Under the pieces are notes generated by a model. That model was not told the origin of the DNA. It saw only the letters and a program-made list of their open reading frames with translations, and did no database searches. A stretch of 64,000 nt of DNA, taken from contig JASAON010001651.1 in the NCBI GenBank assembly GCA_030849065.1, forward strand, positions 113,116 to 177,115. The letters run 5' to 3'. Positions 10,001 to 18,089 of this stretch are shown here, piece by piece (the first letter of the stretch is position 1; each line of letters starts with the position of its first letter). A program made the translations under genes and the position numbers. The stretch comes from Jaenimonas drosophilae. Taxonomy: Eukaryota; Euglenozoa; Kinetoplastea; Trypanosomatida; Trypanosomatidae.

Positions 10001-11470
10001 ATGCCGGGCCCTCCAGGGTCTACGGTGGTGATCACGGGCAAGCGCAAGAAGGGAAAGCACCCCCCATTAGCAGCAGCAGCAGGAAAGCATGCAGACCCAC
10101 AGAAGGGCTGCTCCTCTGGCCCGAGTGGCACCCCTCCATGCCCTGCACCAAATCAGGCACGTCCCTCCCATGACTCTCTCATTCCTGTGCCCTATATTTC
10201 ACTCTGTGAGGCGTACAGCAGACTCTCCGGCCTCAACAGGTCCAGTGAGATGGCCCCCCACGAAGGAAAGCGAGGTGGAAAGCAACAAAAGCCAAACACC
10301 GCCTTCACATCCCGCTTCCTCTTCCCACCCAATGTCCGTGGCCTCGTCAACAGCAGCCAATTCTGCTTCATGAACTCAATGCTGCAGTGTCTCTTGTTCG
10401 TTCCTCCATTTGCCCAGCTGGCCGTGGCTGCCGTGACGGAGCCTGTCTGCTGCCCAACCCTCTCTGCCCTGGGCAAATGGATGCAGCTCTACTGGAGAAC
10501 CCAAGGACGGTCCTCTGTTGTGCCCCCACGCCTTCCCTTCACCACGCGTCATGGCCCCACCTCTGGGGTCACGAATGTTGATGGCCATGTTCAGGAGGAT
10601 GCTCAGGAGTTTCTTCAACGCATGTTGGAGACGATTGATGCAGAGCTTCTGGCCTTTGAACATCATTTGCAGCTCAATGAGTCCGTGACGGAGAAGGACT
10701 ACCTGTCCATCAGTGGCGTGTCATCTCCACGTGCTCCGTCAGAGGTGAGTACCATTGGTCCCAGCAGCACCGCAGCCAGCATGAAGGGCTGGACGGTGGT
10801 GCGGGGCAAGGAGAAGCTCTCTGTTCGTCATCAGTCCGAGCGGGATGAGACCTCCATTCTTCTGAGCCATATCTTGGGTGGTACGGTGGAAAGTCATCTC
10901 GCCGGCAAGAACAAGCAACGTGACCGCGCTTCCGTCGTGGTGGAGAAGTTCTTCTCATTGCCCATTGACTGTGGCTTCAAGATGGAGTGCACCATTGAGG
11001 AGGCCATTGAGCGCACCATGACAACGGAACGTATCTACGATGGTGAACGTGACCGTGAGCTGAAGAAGACTCTCTCATTTGGTAGTCTGCCGCAGTTGTT
11101 GTTTCTTCACTTGCGTCGTTGGGCTATTACCGCAGAAGGTGAACTGGTGAAGCTGGACAACATGGTGAAGTACGGACGGTCATTGGTGATACCCAAGTCG
11201 GTTTGCTCAACCGAGATACCCGCATCACAAAGGAACTATCAGTTGGTTGCCACCGTAGTTCATCGCGGCAACTCTGCCGGTCAGGGTCACTACGTCACGT
11301 ACCTCTGCACCCAAGCTACGGTGGTGGACGGCACGTCTTCTGCCGCTAGTGCTGAGGATCGGCCTTCACATCGTCCGGTTGTTTTGTGTAATGACGCCCG
11401 TATTAGTCTTGCGAGCTATGATGACATGATGAAGGAGCCAGGCTACTTTCTCGTCTATCAACGGGTGTGA
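10001..11470 (+). CDS. Ubiquitin carboxyl-terminal hydrolase, USP10/Ubp3-like
   Basis: 489-residue cysteine protease of family C19 that removes ubiquitin from proteins. The Cys box reads RGLVNSSQFCFMNSMLQCL: catalytic C122, with N117 five residues before as the oxyanion-hole Asn. The usual Gly-Asn just before the Cys is Ser-Gln here, a mild deviation. EDAQEFLQRML matches the QEDAxEFL box. The His box is HRGNSAGQGHYVTYL and the protein ends YFLVYQRV, both close to the USP10/Ubp3 pattern (HGNSAxGGHYxT and YLLYYRRV). The first about 100 residues are basic and Pro/Gly/Ala-rich and probably disordered. Catalytic activity is expected. Confidence 0.92.
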   Translation: MPGPPGSTVVITGKRKKGKHPPLAAAAGKHADPQKGCSSGPSGTPPCPAPNQARPSHDSLIPVPYISLCEAYSRLSGLNRSSEMAPHEGKRGGKQQKPNTAFTSRFLFPPNVRGLVNSSQFCFMNSMLQCLLFVPPFAQLAVAAVTEPVCCPTLSALGKWMQLYWRTQGRSSVVPPRLPFTTRHGPTSGVTNVDGHVQEDAQEFLQRMLETIDAELLAFEHHLQLNESVTEKDYLSISGVSSPRAPSEVSTIGPSSTAASMKGWTVVRGKEKLSVRHQSERDETSILLSHILGGTVESHLAGKNKQRDRASVVVEKFFSLPIDCGFKMECTIEEAIERTMTTERIYDGERDRELKKTLSFGSLPQLLFLHLRRWAITAEGELVKLDNMVKYGRSLVIPKSVCSTEIPASQRNYQLVATVVHRGNSAGQGHYVTYLCTQATVVDGTSSAASAEDRPSHRPVVLCNDARISLASYDDMMKEPGYFLVYQRV

Positions 11471-11611
11471 CGGGAGGAGGAGTAGGCGTCATTGCTCATT
11501 GCTGCAGCCATTGTTCGCTCAAGATACACCACTTCTGCACCCCCAATTGTTTCCGTGTTGCTGACTTGTGATCGCAACCCAGCTTTTGTTTTCGATGAAA
11601 AGTTCAGCATT

Positions 11612-11662
11612 CTCTATCTCTCTCTCTCTCTTCTCTTCGTGTAAAATCTGTCTTTGTGCTTA
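11612..11662 (+). promoter_or_regulatory. Trans-splice acceptor: CT tract and AG
   Basis: A run of CT repeats followed by T-rich sequence and the first AG (tgcttag, ending 11662), 25 bases before the ATG at 11688. It fits the kinetoplastid spliced-leader acceptor pattern. Confidence 0.65.
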
Positions 11663-11687
11663 GATTGGTTGTGCACTTTTAGGTGTG

Positions 11688-13025
11688 ATGGGTCGCCTGT
11701 CAGAGCTGTCTGTAAGCTCTGACGTGAGTCTGCAACTCTCCCCAGAGGAGGACAAGAAGGTTCATGCCTTTTTAGATGCCGTCGATATATCCTACCGATC
11801 ATCTCCTCCACTGGCAGAAGTACTGAGAGATGATTTGGGCGAAGACGCAGCGGTTCATCCTGCTCATCACTATGCCCGTGCCTTTTTACGTACTCATGAT
11901 TGGTGTGTGAAGGATGCCACAGCTGCCTCTTTAGCTTCACTCAAAAGCAGACGAGATGGGCACATGGATGCCAACCCATTTCCCGCAGTCATCCCGATTC
12001 AAGGATGGATTGAAGATGATGTTGCGCAGGACATTTTTCCGGATAGCGCACCACGTGAATCGAGCTGTTTGGATCGTCTGCACGTTGGCATCCAACAACG
12101 GCTGAAGATCTCACTTCGCCATTGGGACGTGAACGGGCTTCCTGTCATGTACATGCAATTGAGTGCGGCTGAAAACATCTCCATGTCTGCGGAAGTCAGT
12201 AGGTTTGCAGAGGTGGGACACAGCCCTAAAGGGGTACTCTTTGACTACGTGGCCCACGCCCTTCATGTGGCGGAGGCGCTTGCCATGTACCAACTACGGT
12301 TGGCGCGAGTCACTCCAGAACCTCCGAGCGGCGCCATCCCGACCGTTTCCATCGTCCTTGACGTCCACGCACTGCGTTTCTCTGACTGTTTCTCCTGGGG
12401 CTGCAGTACGTTGATGCAGGTTCTCTCCCAGCTCATGGATTACTATCCATTTCTGGTGAGCAAACTGCTCGTTGTAAACTGCGCCTCGTCCGTCGTCACG
12501 AAGCTTCTTCGCTCTCGCATAGCGCTCTCTTCCCGGAAGCGGACCTGTTTTCTTGCGCGCAAGGACTCCGAGGTTGCCCTGCTGACCTTCATTGACAGCG
12601 CCTATCTGCCCGCGGACTTTGGTGGCGCGGGCCCATCTTCCTCAGAGGTCAGCAAGGAGGTGAGTATCTTAGTGCATGACATCCATGACGTGGATACGGA
12701 GGAGTTCTCCTTGGAGATGAGTGACCGCGTCTTCAAGATCTTTGGTGTGGCAACCGGTGAGGAAGTTGTGTGGGACTATGCTACGTACAAGAACCGGTTC
12801 AAGCTCCGCTTCTCAACTTACTTCATCCCAAAGGAAGTGAGCGACCAGGCACGTTTGGATGGTCCAACGGACAAGGGACTGGCAAAGTTTCTCCACGAGC
12901 GCCAATCCTCTACCAAGGGAAACGGAACAATGACAGCTCCTGCATGCGGCACCGTCGTTCTCATTTGGAAGAACATGTCCTTATACGGAGGCATCCGTCT
13001 GCAGCTTCGCGTGCATAAAGACTAG
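11688..13025 (+). CDS. CRAL-TRIO (SEC14-like) plus GOLD domain protein, paralogue 1
   Basis: 445 residues. The N-terminus resembles a CRAL-TRIO N domain. A CRAL-TRIO lipid-binding domain follows at about residues 120-310 (LRHWDVNGLPVMYM, TVSIVLDVHALRF, YYPFLVSKLLVVNCAS, LPADFGG), and a GOLD beta-sandwich ends the protein (VFKIFGVATGEEVVWDY to GTVVLIWKNMSLYGGIRLQLRV). SEC14-like proteins carry or sense phosphoinositides or other lipids between membranes, and the GOLD domain is shared with SEC14L and plant patellins. It is the first and most divergent of four tandem paralogues. Start: the open frame runs one GTG codon further up, but 11688 is the first ATG after the acceptor. Confidence 0.88.
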   Translation: MGRLSELSVSSDVSLQLSPEEDKKVHAFLDAVDISYRSSPPLAEVLRDDLGEDAAVHPAHHYARAFLRTHDWCVKDATAASLASLKSRRDGHMDANPFPAVIPIQGWIEDDVAQDIFPDSAPRESSCLDRLHVGIQQRLKISLRHWDVNGLPVMYMQLSAAENISMSAEVSRFAEVGHSPKGVLFDYVAHALHVAEALAMYQLRLARVTPEPPSGAIPTVSIVLDVHALRFSDCFSWGCSTLMQVLSQLMDYYPFLVSKLLVVNCASSVVTKLLRSRIALSSRKRTCFLARKDSEVALLTFIDSAYLPADFGGAGPSSSEVSKEVSILVHDIHDVDTEEFSLEMSDRVFKIFGVATGEEVVWDYATYKNRFKLRFSTYFIPKEVSDQARLDGPTDKGLAKFLHERQSSTKGNGTMTAPACGTVVLIWKNMSLYGGIRLQLRVHKD

Positions 13026-13399
13026 CATTTCACACAACACCGGCGCGCCAACCAATCTTTTTTGTTCCGAGCCAACTTCAACGTTTCATATATTTGTGTT
13101 GACCCATGGCGCCGCTCCTATACCGCTGGTATGCTCGCTGTGGATCATTCACTCCCCCCCCCCTCCATACACGCAGATGTGGAACCCTTTGGTCATGTGT
13201 CCCTGGTCGGATGTGTAGTTCCTGTACACCCATACACCTCTACTCACCGTCCATGTTGCTGATCACCCCAAGGTTCATGTTGCTGCAGGTATTTCACCCC
13301 TGTTTGTTTTGTTTTTCTTTTTGGGTTTTGTGTTGGTGGTTGTAGCTCACGGCAGTTACCTCTTCTTCGTCGTGCAATGCGCAATCACAATCACCTCAA

Positions 13400-13426
13400 C
13401 CAAGCCGAGCCGAGCCGAGCCGAGCC
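13400..13426 (+). repeat. CCGAG pentanucleotide tandem repeat
   Basis: One CCAAG unit, four exact CCGAG units and a trailing CC. It lies in the 3'UTR or intergenic part between SEC14-like paralogues 1 and 2. Confidence 0.8.
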
Positions 13427-14055
13427 ATCAGGCTCAATCACACGCTGTGCCATTGCAACTGCACGCTGGTCATTACACTTTTCATTTCCTTTTCGCGACC
13501 ACAGTAGGTGATCTCCGTCATCCCTGTGATGAAAACCGCCAGGAGTTGAAGCGTATTTATGCGCTGCAAGAACATATGTTGCACGTTGGGTATATATGGT
13601 ATATATCATGTTGCAGCACGTAGCTTGTTTTGCTCGAGTAGATTTCCCTGTTGGAAGCCCATCACGCCACATCTCCACGTGAAGGAGATTGTTTGTTGGT
13701 TGTTGTTGGTGCCGCTCTCGCAGTTCACACTATTTTCGCTTTTCACGTTGCTCCATTTGTGGTTGGTTTCGCCTTCTTTCCGTTCCATCAAATACTTCAC
13801 CCCTAATTCAGTGTGTGTATGTGTGCGTCGCGATGGATGCGTCGCTGCAGTGTGACCCCCTCCCACCTTTTTTTTGGTGAATGAGGCTGCATTGCCCACG
13901 TTCCTCAGTCTCATTTTGACGCGGGCATCTTATCACTTTCAATGCATCCTTTCACACTGTTATGTTCAAGATGCAGATGCTCCTTGTCCACGCGCTAGAG
14001 GCCTAGCCTTGTAGTGGAGGCACACATGTAGTATTATTGGTTCTGCTAAATACTG

Positions 14056-14086
14056 CTGATTTCTTTTGTGGTTCTTCCTCATGTAG
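14056..14086 (+). promoter_or_regulatory. Trans-splice acceptor upstream of SEC14-like paralogue 2
   Basis: T-rich tract ending in atgtag with AG at 14085-14086. It lies inside an upstream extension of the reading frame, so the in-frame ATG at 14037 would not be in the mature mRNA. This supports the start at 14121. Confidence 0.7.
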
Positions 14087-14120
14087 GTCACATAGCAACA
14101 CACACTCATCTCGGAGAAGG

Positions 14121-15614
14121 ATGACGGTACGCGTGAATAAAATCAGCCGTGTGGTGGAGTTGAGCGACGAGGAGGAGACCAAGATTACTGAATTCTTGGC
14201 TGCGCTAGATTCAAAGTATGTTCCAGCACCTCCACTGCTGCAGCTGCTACGGCACCGCTCCAAGACGGGCGTTCCTACGCGCGAGAGCCAAGAGCGCATG
14301 TACGCGTATGCATTTCTGCTATCCCGTGACTGGAACATGAAGAAAGCACTGCAAATGGCCGATGAAGCCATCAAGTTTAGGGAGAAGGAGCACCTTGATC
14401 AGTTCAACATGTTTCCTTCCGCATTCGCGGTTCGTGGGTGGCCTACTGGTGATGTGGCGGAGGATGTCTGTGCCTCCCGCCCGCCTCGTCCCGTCGGCCG
14501 CATTGACCGTGTGTGCGCTGGCATTGATCAGCACTTTAGCGCAAGTCTTCATTCCTGGGATAAGGAGGGTCTTCCCGTGCTCTATCTCATTGTGGGTCGC
14601 GCGGATGAGGTCAGCTTGCTTGGGGAGCTCAAGAAAATGGCCAATGTAGGTCAGACCCCGACCGATGTTATGTTTGAATATGTGCAGCACGCCGTGTCTG
14701 TGGGCGAGGTACTGGCCATGCATCAACAAAAGCTACTAGAAGAAGGTAGCCTTCCTGAGCTTCGATCTGAGGATGGTGTTCTACGCACAGTCACCATCGT
14801 GGTGGATGCGGAAGGCCTCAATTACAAGATGCTCTGGAAGCCAGCTCTGGACCTCTTCATGGGTTCCCTGGACCGAATGTTTCGCTTCTTCCCCGACTGT
14901 GTAAACCGCATCATGGTGGTAAACTGCCCAAGCATGGTCATGTTTGCCTACGGCATCGTGAAGGTTGTGCTGAGTAAGGCTGTGCAACGCAAGGTGTCCT
15001 TCTACAAACCAAAGGACACCGCAGAGGCACTTCGACAAGTGATTGATGAAGAGCGCCTTCCATCCTTCCTTGGTGGCACGTGCCGCTGCGCGGACCACTG
15101 TGTGGGCAGCTTCGACCCAGACTGTCCCAACCAACGTGCCGCCACCACCGCCTCCGGTGATGAACAGGATGGTGATGTAGCAACCCAGGATATCGTTCTC
15201 AAGGCAGGAAAGAAGCACTTCGAGGTGTTTGAGCTGGACAAGGGGGAGCAGGTGGTGTGGGAGTTTGTCTCAGAACAAGGCCACGGCGTCACCTTCCGCG
15301 TCTTCTTCGTCCCGTCACATGAGCCCAACGTATCCATGGACAAACCAAACGAGGAGAAGCTGACGCCATTCCTGACACGCCACGAGACCCCTTCTGAGGG
15401 CATGGATACCTTCACAGCCAAAGAGGCTGGCTCACTGGTTCTCCTGTGGGACAACAAGAAGTCGTGGTTTACGGCCAAGAAGCTACAAATGAAGGTCTTC
15501 AAGTGCCCTGTGGCAACCCTTCCACCAGGGGCATCCCCAGTTTCCGCCTCTTCGCCCACGATGGAGTCTCCACACCATCACGAGAGTGAAGTGATGCCAG
15601 CAGAAACTGTCTAG
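14121..15614 (+). CDS. CRAL-TRIO plus GOLD domain protein, paralogue 2
   Basis: 497 residues. CRAL-TRIO N region (about 1-100), CRAL-TRIO domain (LHSWDKEGLPVLYLIVG, TVTIVVDAEGLNYKML, FFPDCVNRIMVVNCPS, LPSFLGGTC), a linker with a Cys/His cluster (CRCADHC), and then a GOLD domain (HFEVFELDKGEQVVWEF to GSLVLLWDNKKSWFTAKKL). The tail after about residue 465 is Pro/Ser-rich. The role is probably phospholipid binding or transfer at a membrane, inferred from the family. The ATG at 14121 is chosen because the earlier in-frame ATG at 14037 precedes the acceptor AG. It shares with paralogues 3 and 4 the WDKEGxPV motif and the CxC Cys cluster after the CRAL-TRIO domain. Confidence 0.9.
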   Translation: MTVRVNKISRVVELSDEEETKITEFLAALDSKYVPAPPLLQLLRHRSKTGVPTRESQERMYAYAFLLSRDWNMKKALQMADEAIKFREKEHLDQFNMFPSAFAVRGWPTGDVAEDVCASRPPRPVGRIDRVCAGIDQHFSASLHSWDKEGLPVLYLIVGRADEVSLLGELKKMANVGQTPTDVMFEYVQHAVSVGEVLAMHQQKLLEEGSLPELRSEDGVLRTVTIVVDAEGLNYKMLWKPALDLFMGSLDRMFRFFPDCVNRIMVVNCPSMVMFAYGIVKVVLSKAVQRKVSFYKPKDTAEALRQVIDEERLPSFLGGTCRCADHCVGSFDPDCPNQRAATTASGDEQDGDVATQDIVLKAGKKHFEVFELDKGEQVVWEFVSEQGHGVTFRVFFVPSHEPNVSMDKPNEEKLTPFLTRHETPSEGMDTFTAKEAGSLVLLWDNKKSWFTAKKLQMKVFKCPVATLPPGASPVSASSPTMESPHHHESEVMPAETV

Positions 15615-16037
15615 GCTTCTCTTCTCAACTTGTGCGACCCGTACTACCGTTGTTGCTTCTTTGGGCTCATCAACAACAGCAAAATCCCTCCAAAAATGCC
15701 TTTTTTCCCCTCCGTTACTTGTGTGCTTTCTTTTATCCCGCTTGTTCCGTTAGCTTGCTGTGGGGAGTCCGTGGTGGGTACCCAATGGCGTAGCGGTTGA
15801 TGCTTTGTGCAGCACCTTGACGTACGCTTTGAGTGGCTGTGACTCAGCTAAACATCGGTTTCGAGTCGGCCGCACGACGCGTCACACAATCTTTCTTCCT
15901 TGTTTGATGTTTGTTGGGCAGTGCTGCTGAGTCCCACCTTTCGTCATCAACTGCAACCTGGAAACGGCAGATCAGTATGTAAAAACAAAATGCGTCTTCT
16001 TCTTGCTGTTGTTGCTGTTTGTATTTGGGTGTAGGTC
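15615..16037 (+). other. Intergenic region between SEC14-like paralogues 2 and 3
   Basis: 423 bases with pyrimidine tracts. The acceptor for paralogue 3 is probably the T/CT-rich stretch 15994-16034 ending in gtag, which would leave only about three bases of 5' leader before the ATG at 16038. A tRNA-like A-box look-alike near 15790 does not fold and is not called. Confidence 0.45.
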
Positions 16038-17393
16038 ATGGTAAAGCCAGAGAACATCGAGCCCTCGCTCCCCGAAGTCGATCCCATCACCAATGATCAA
16101 GAGGCCCAAATCGATGACTTCCTTCAACACGTGGAGAAGGCCTTTCCCGATGGGCTGCCACTGTTGCTGACACGAGAGGAAAGCACAGAACGGCAGCGCA
16201 TGCTGGCGTACCGCTTCTTGAAGGCTCGAAAGTGGAAGCTGGCGGATGCACTCACCATGTTTATGAAGACGGTGGCGTACCGCACAGAGATGCAAATTGA
16301 CTCGTGGCGATTGTTTCCATGCGCCTTCCCCATCCTAGGCTATGACATCACGAAGCTGATGGAGCTGGCGGATCGCATTGCTCCCAACCCCACCAAGTAC
16401 CCTCGCTCAACTAGTGAGTCTTTTGATGCATGCTATCGTGCACTTCAGGCTTCGTATGTGAATTTGTACCACTTCTGGGACAAGGAAGGCCATCCTGTGC
16501 TCTATGATGGCTTTGGGAAGACCCATGCCAAGCAGGTCATTCGTGATTTGAAGGCCGCCACACCGCCAGGGAAGTCTCTCAAGGACATTGTGCTCCCCTA
16601 CCACGTCTACATGAATGAAGTCCAATACTACCTTATTCGTCATGCCGATGAGCTCTCCCGCTCTCAGGGACGCCGTGCCATCACCGGCATTACTGTGATT
16701 CTGGATGCGCAGGGGCTTCACTTTGGTTTGCTAAACCGGCAATTTATTGATGTTGTTCGCAAGATTTTTGCCCTGGATCAGGACTACTACCCCGAGGTCC
16801 TTCACCGACTCTTCGTCATCAACGCACCCTACCTATTGACAGTTGCTTATAATCGCGTCAAGGGCTCACTGGATGTGCATACACGCAACAAGGTTGTCTT
16901 TTGTGGTGAAAAGGAGACCTCAGCGGTCCTGCAGCGTGTGATTGACTTTGACCACCTCCCAATGGAACTGGGTGGTCACTGCAACTGCCCTGGCGGCTGT
17001 CTGCCACGCTACATCCGTCCTGACATATCTGGTCCAGATGACTCCATGGATGAGGCCCGTACTGAAGAGTTCACCATCAAGGCCGGCAAGAAGGTGCACA
17101 AGCCTTTCCCCATTGAGGCGGGGATGGAGTTCTCGTGGGAGTTTGCCATGTCCTCGGAAGACACAGACATCCGCTTCTCCATCATCTTTGATGCGGAGGG
17201 GAAGGGGGCCACTGCGCTTCAAGTCAAGGCAGACAAGTCTGACGCCGATGATGGTTCATACCTGGCTCCATCCAAGGGCATAGTGACCATCACCTTTGAC
17301 AACAGCTCGTCGTGGATTAGTGCCAAGACAGTTTTGCTCCGTGCTGGAGTTGGTTCTCCGTCCAGTGATGATATTCAAACAGCGGTCAGTTGA
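16038..17393 (+). CDS. CRAL-TRIO plus GOLD domain protein, paralogue 3
   Basis: 451 residues. N-terminal helical CRAL-TRIO N region with RMLAYRFLKARKWKLADAL, the classic Sec14 entry motif. The CRAL-TRIO core (LYHFWDKEGHPVLYDGFG, ITVILDAQGLHFG, YYPEVLHRLFVINAPYLL, LPMELGGHCNC) is the most Sec14-like of the four copies. A GOLD domain ends the protein (FPIEAGMEFSWEF to GIVTITFDNSSSWISAKTVLLRA). The Cys cluster HCNCPGGC follows the core. Lipid transfer or sensing is inferred from the family. If the AG at 16033-16034 is used, the 5'UTR is only about three bases; an AG further up is the alternative. Confidence 0.92.
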   Translation: MVKPENIEPSLPEVDPITNDQEAQIDDFLQHVEKAFPDGLPLLLTREESTERQRMLAYRFLKARKWKLADALTMFMKTVAYRTEMQIDSWRLFPCAFPILGYDITKLMELADRIAPNPTKYPRSTSESFDACYRALQASYVNLYHFWDKEGHPVLYDGFGKTHAKQVIRDLKAATPPGKSLKDIVLPYHVYMNEVQYYLIRHADELSRSQGRRAITGITVILDAQGLHFGLLNRQFIDVVRKIFALDQDYYPEVLHRLFVINAPYLLTVAYNRVKGSLDVHTRNKVVFCGEKETSAVLQRVIDFDHLPMELGGHCNCPGGCLPRYIRPDISGPDDSMDEARTEEFTIKAGKKVHKPFPIEAGMEFSWEFAMSSEDTDIRFSIIFDAEGKGATALQVKADKSDADDGSYLAPSKGIVTITFDNSSSWISAKTVLLRAGVGSPSSDDIQTAVS

Positions 17394-18089
17394 TGTACCT
17401 TCTGTTTCGCTCCCCTTGCGCACGTTCGTTTGGACTCCTTGCCTGAACTGCGCTCACTCCACTATCTATCTTGGTCTTTTGGATTGGATGGCAAAGCATC
17501 CTTCATGACCTTGAGCATCATGTGTGTGCGGGCCAGACATTGTCTCAATCAATCACACTGCCCTCCCTCCTCCTACTCCTCCGGCTGCGTGTTTGTTTCA
17601 GGCTTGGTCCAAAGGATACAGGCCATGGAGCACCCAAACATTGTAGCAGAAACTACTGTCATTCTGGTATGTCTCCTCTCATCCACCATATGCAACACCC
17701 TCAGCATGGCAATCTCTCTCTTCCCTTCTTTTTGTTCTTTGGTTTTTTTTTCATCAAGCCTTGAGGCTCAATACACAGAAATTGTTGCTTCACTAGGCGT
17801 CACTTCTTTTGTAGTTTCACTTTGTTGCACGTGTGTGTGCTTGTTCTAGTGATTGAGTGATATTCTTTCTTGCTGATATTTTCATTTTCTTCTTTTTTTT
17901 CGTATTGTGGTGGTGATCCTTGTCGTTGTTTGTTGCTGTTTGTTTGTATCTTCTCAGCCGTTGTTGTGGCCATTGTGAAATCCGTCGTAGTTGGGGCGTG
18001 CTTCCCCCCCCCCCCTATTGTGGATGCTTCTTAGTCATGAATCGGCTCAAAGCCCTCTTACCGCACCAGCCCACATTCCTACCTCGCGG
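17394..18089 (+). other. Intergenic region with T-rich tracts and poly-C run
   Basis: About 700 bases. A long T-rich tract (17860-17915), an AG in ttctcag (about 17951-17957), and a C homopolymer at about 18003-18014 precede paralogue 4. The open frames here, including one of 139 codons at 17430-17849, show no domain or plausible start context. Confidence 0.45.

Larger units (their letters stand above)
13026..14120 (+). other. Long intergenic region with pentanucleotide repeat
   Basis: About 1.1 kb with no supportable gene. It contains poly-C and T-rich tracts, a CCGAG pentamer repeat (13400-13426), an AT-rich TATATAT element near 13591-13607, and the acceptor for the next gene at 14085-14086. 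This is longer than most spacers in the cluster. Confidence 0.5.

Noticed and set aside
15785..15870. tRNA-like stretch with an A-box look-alike (tggcgtagcggttg) and a B-box look-alike (ggtttcgagtcgg)
   Set aside because: The D arm can be drawn with three pairs, but the T stem does not pair and no acceptor stem joins the ends.
17430..17849. 139-codon frame in the spacer before SEC14-like paralogue 4
   Set aside because: Cys/Ser/Val-rich translation of pyrimidine tracts with no motif.
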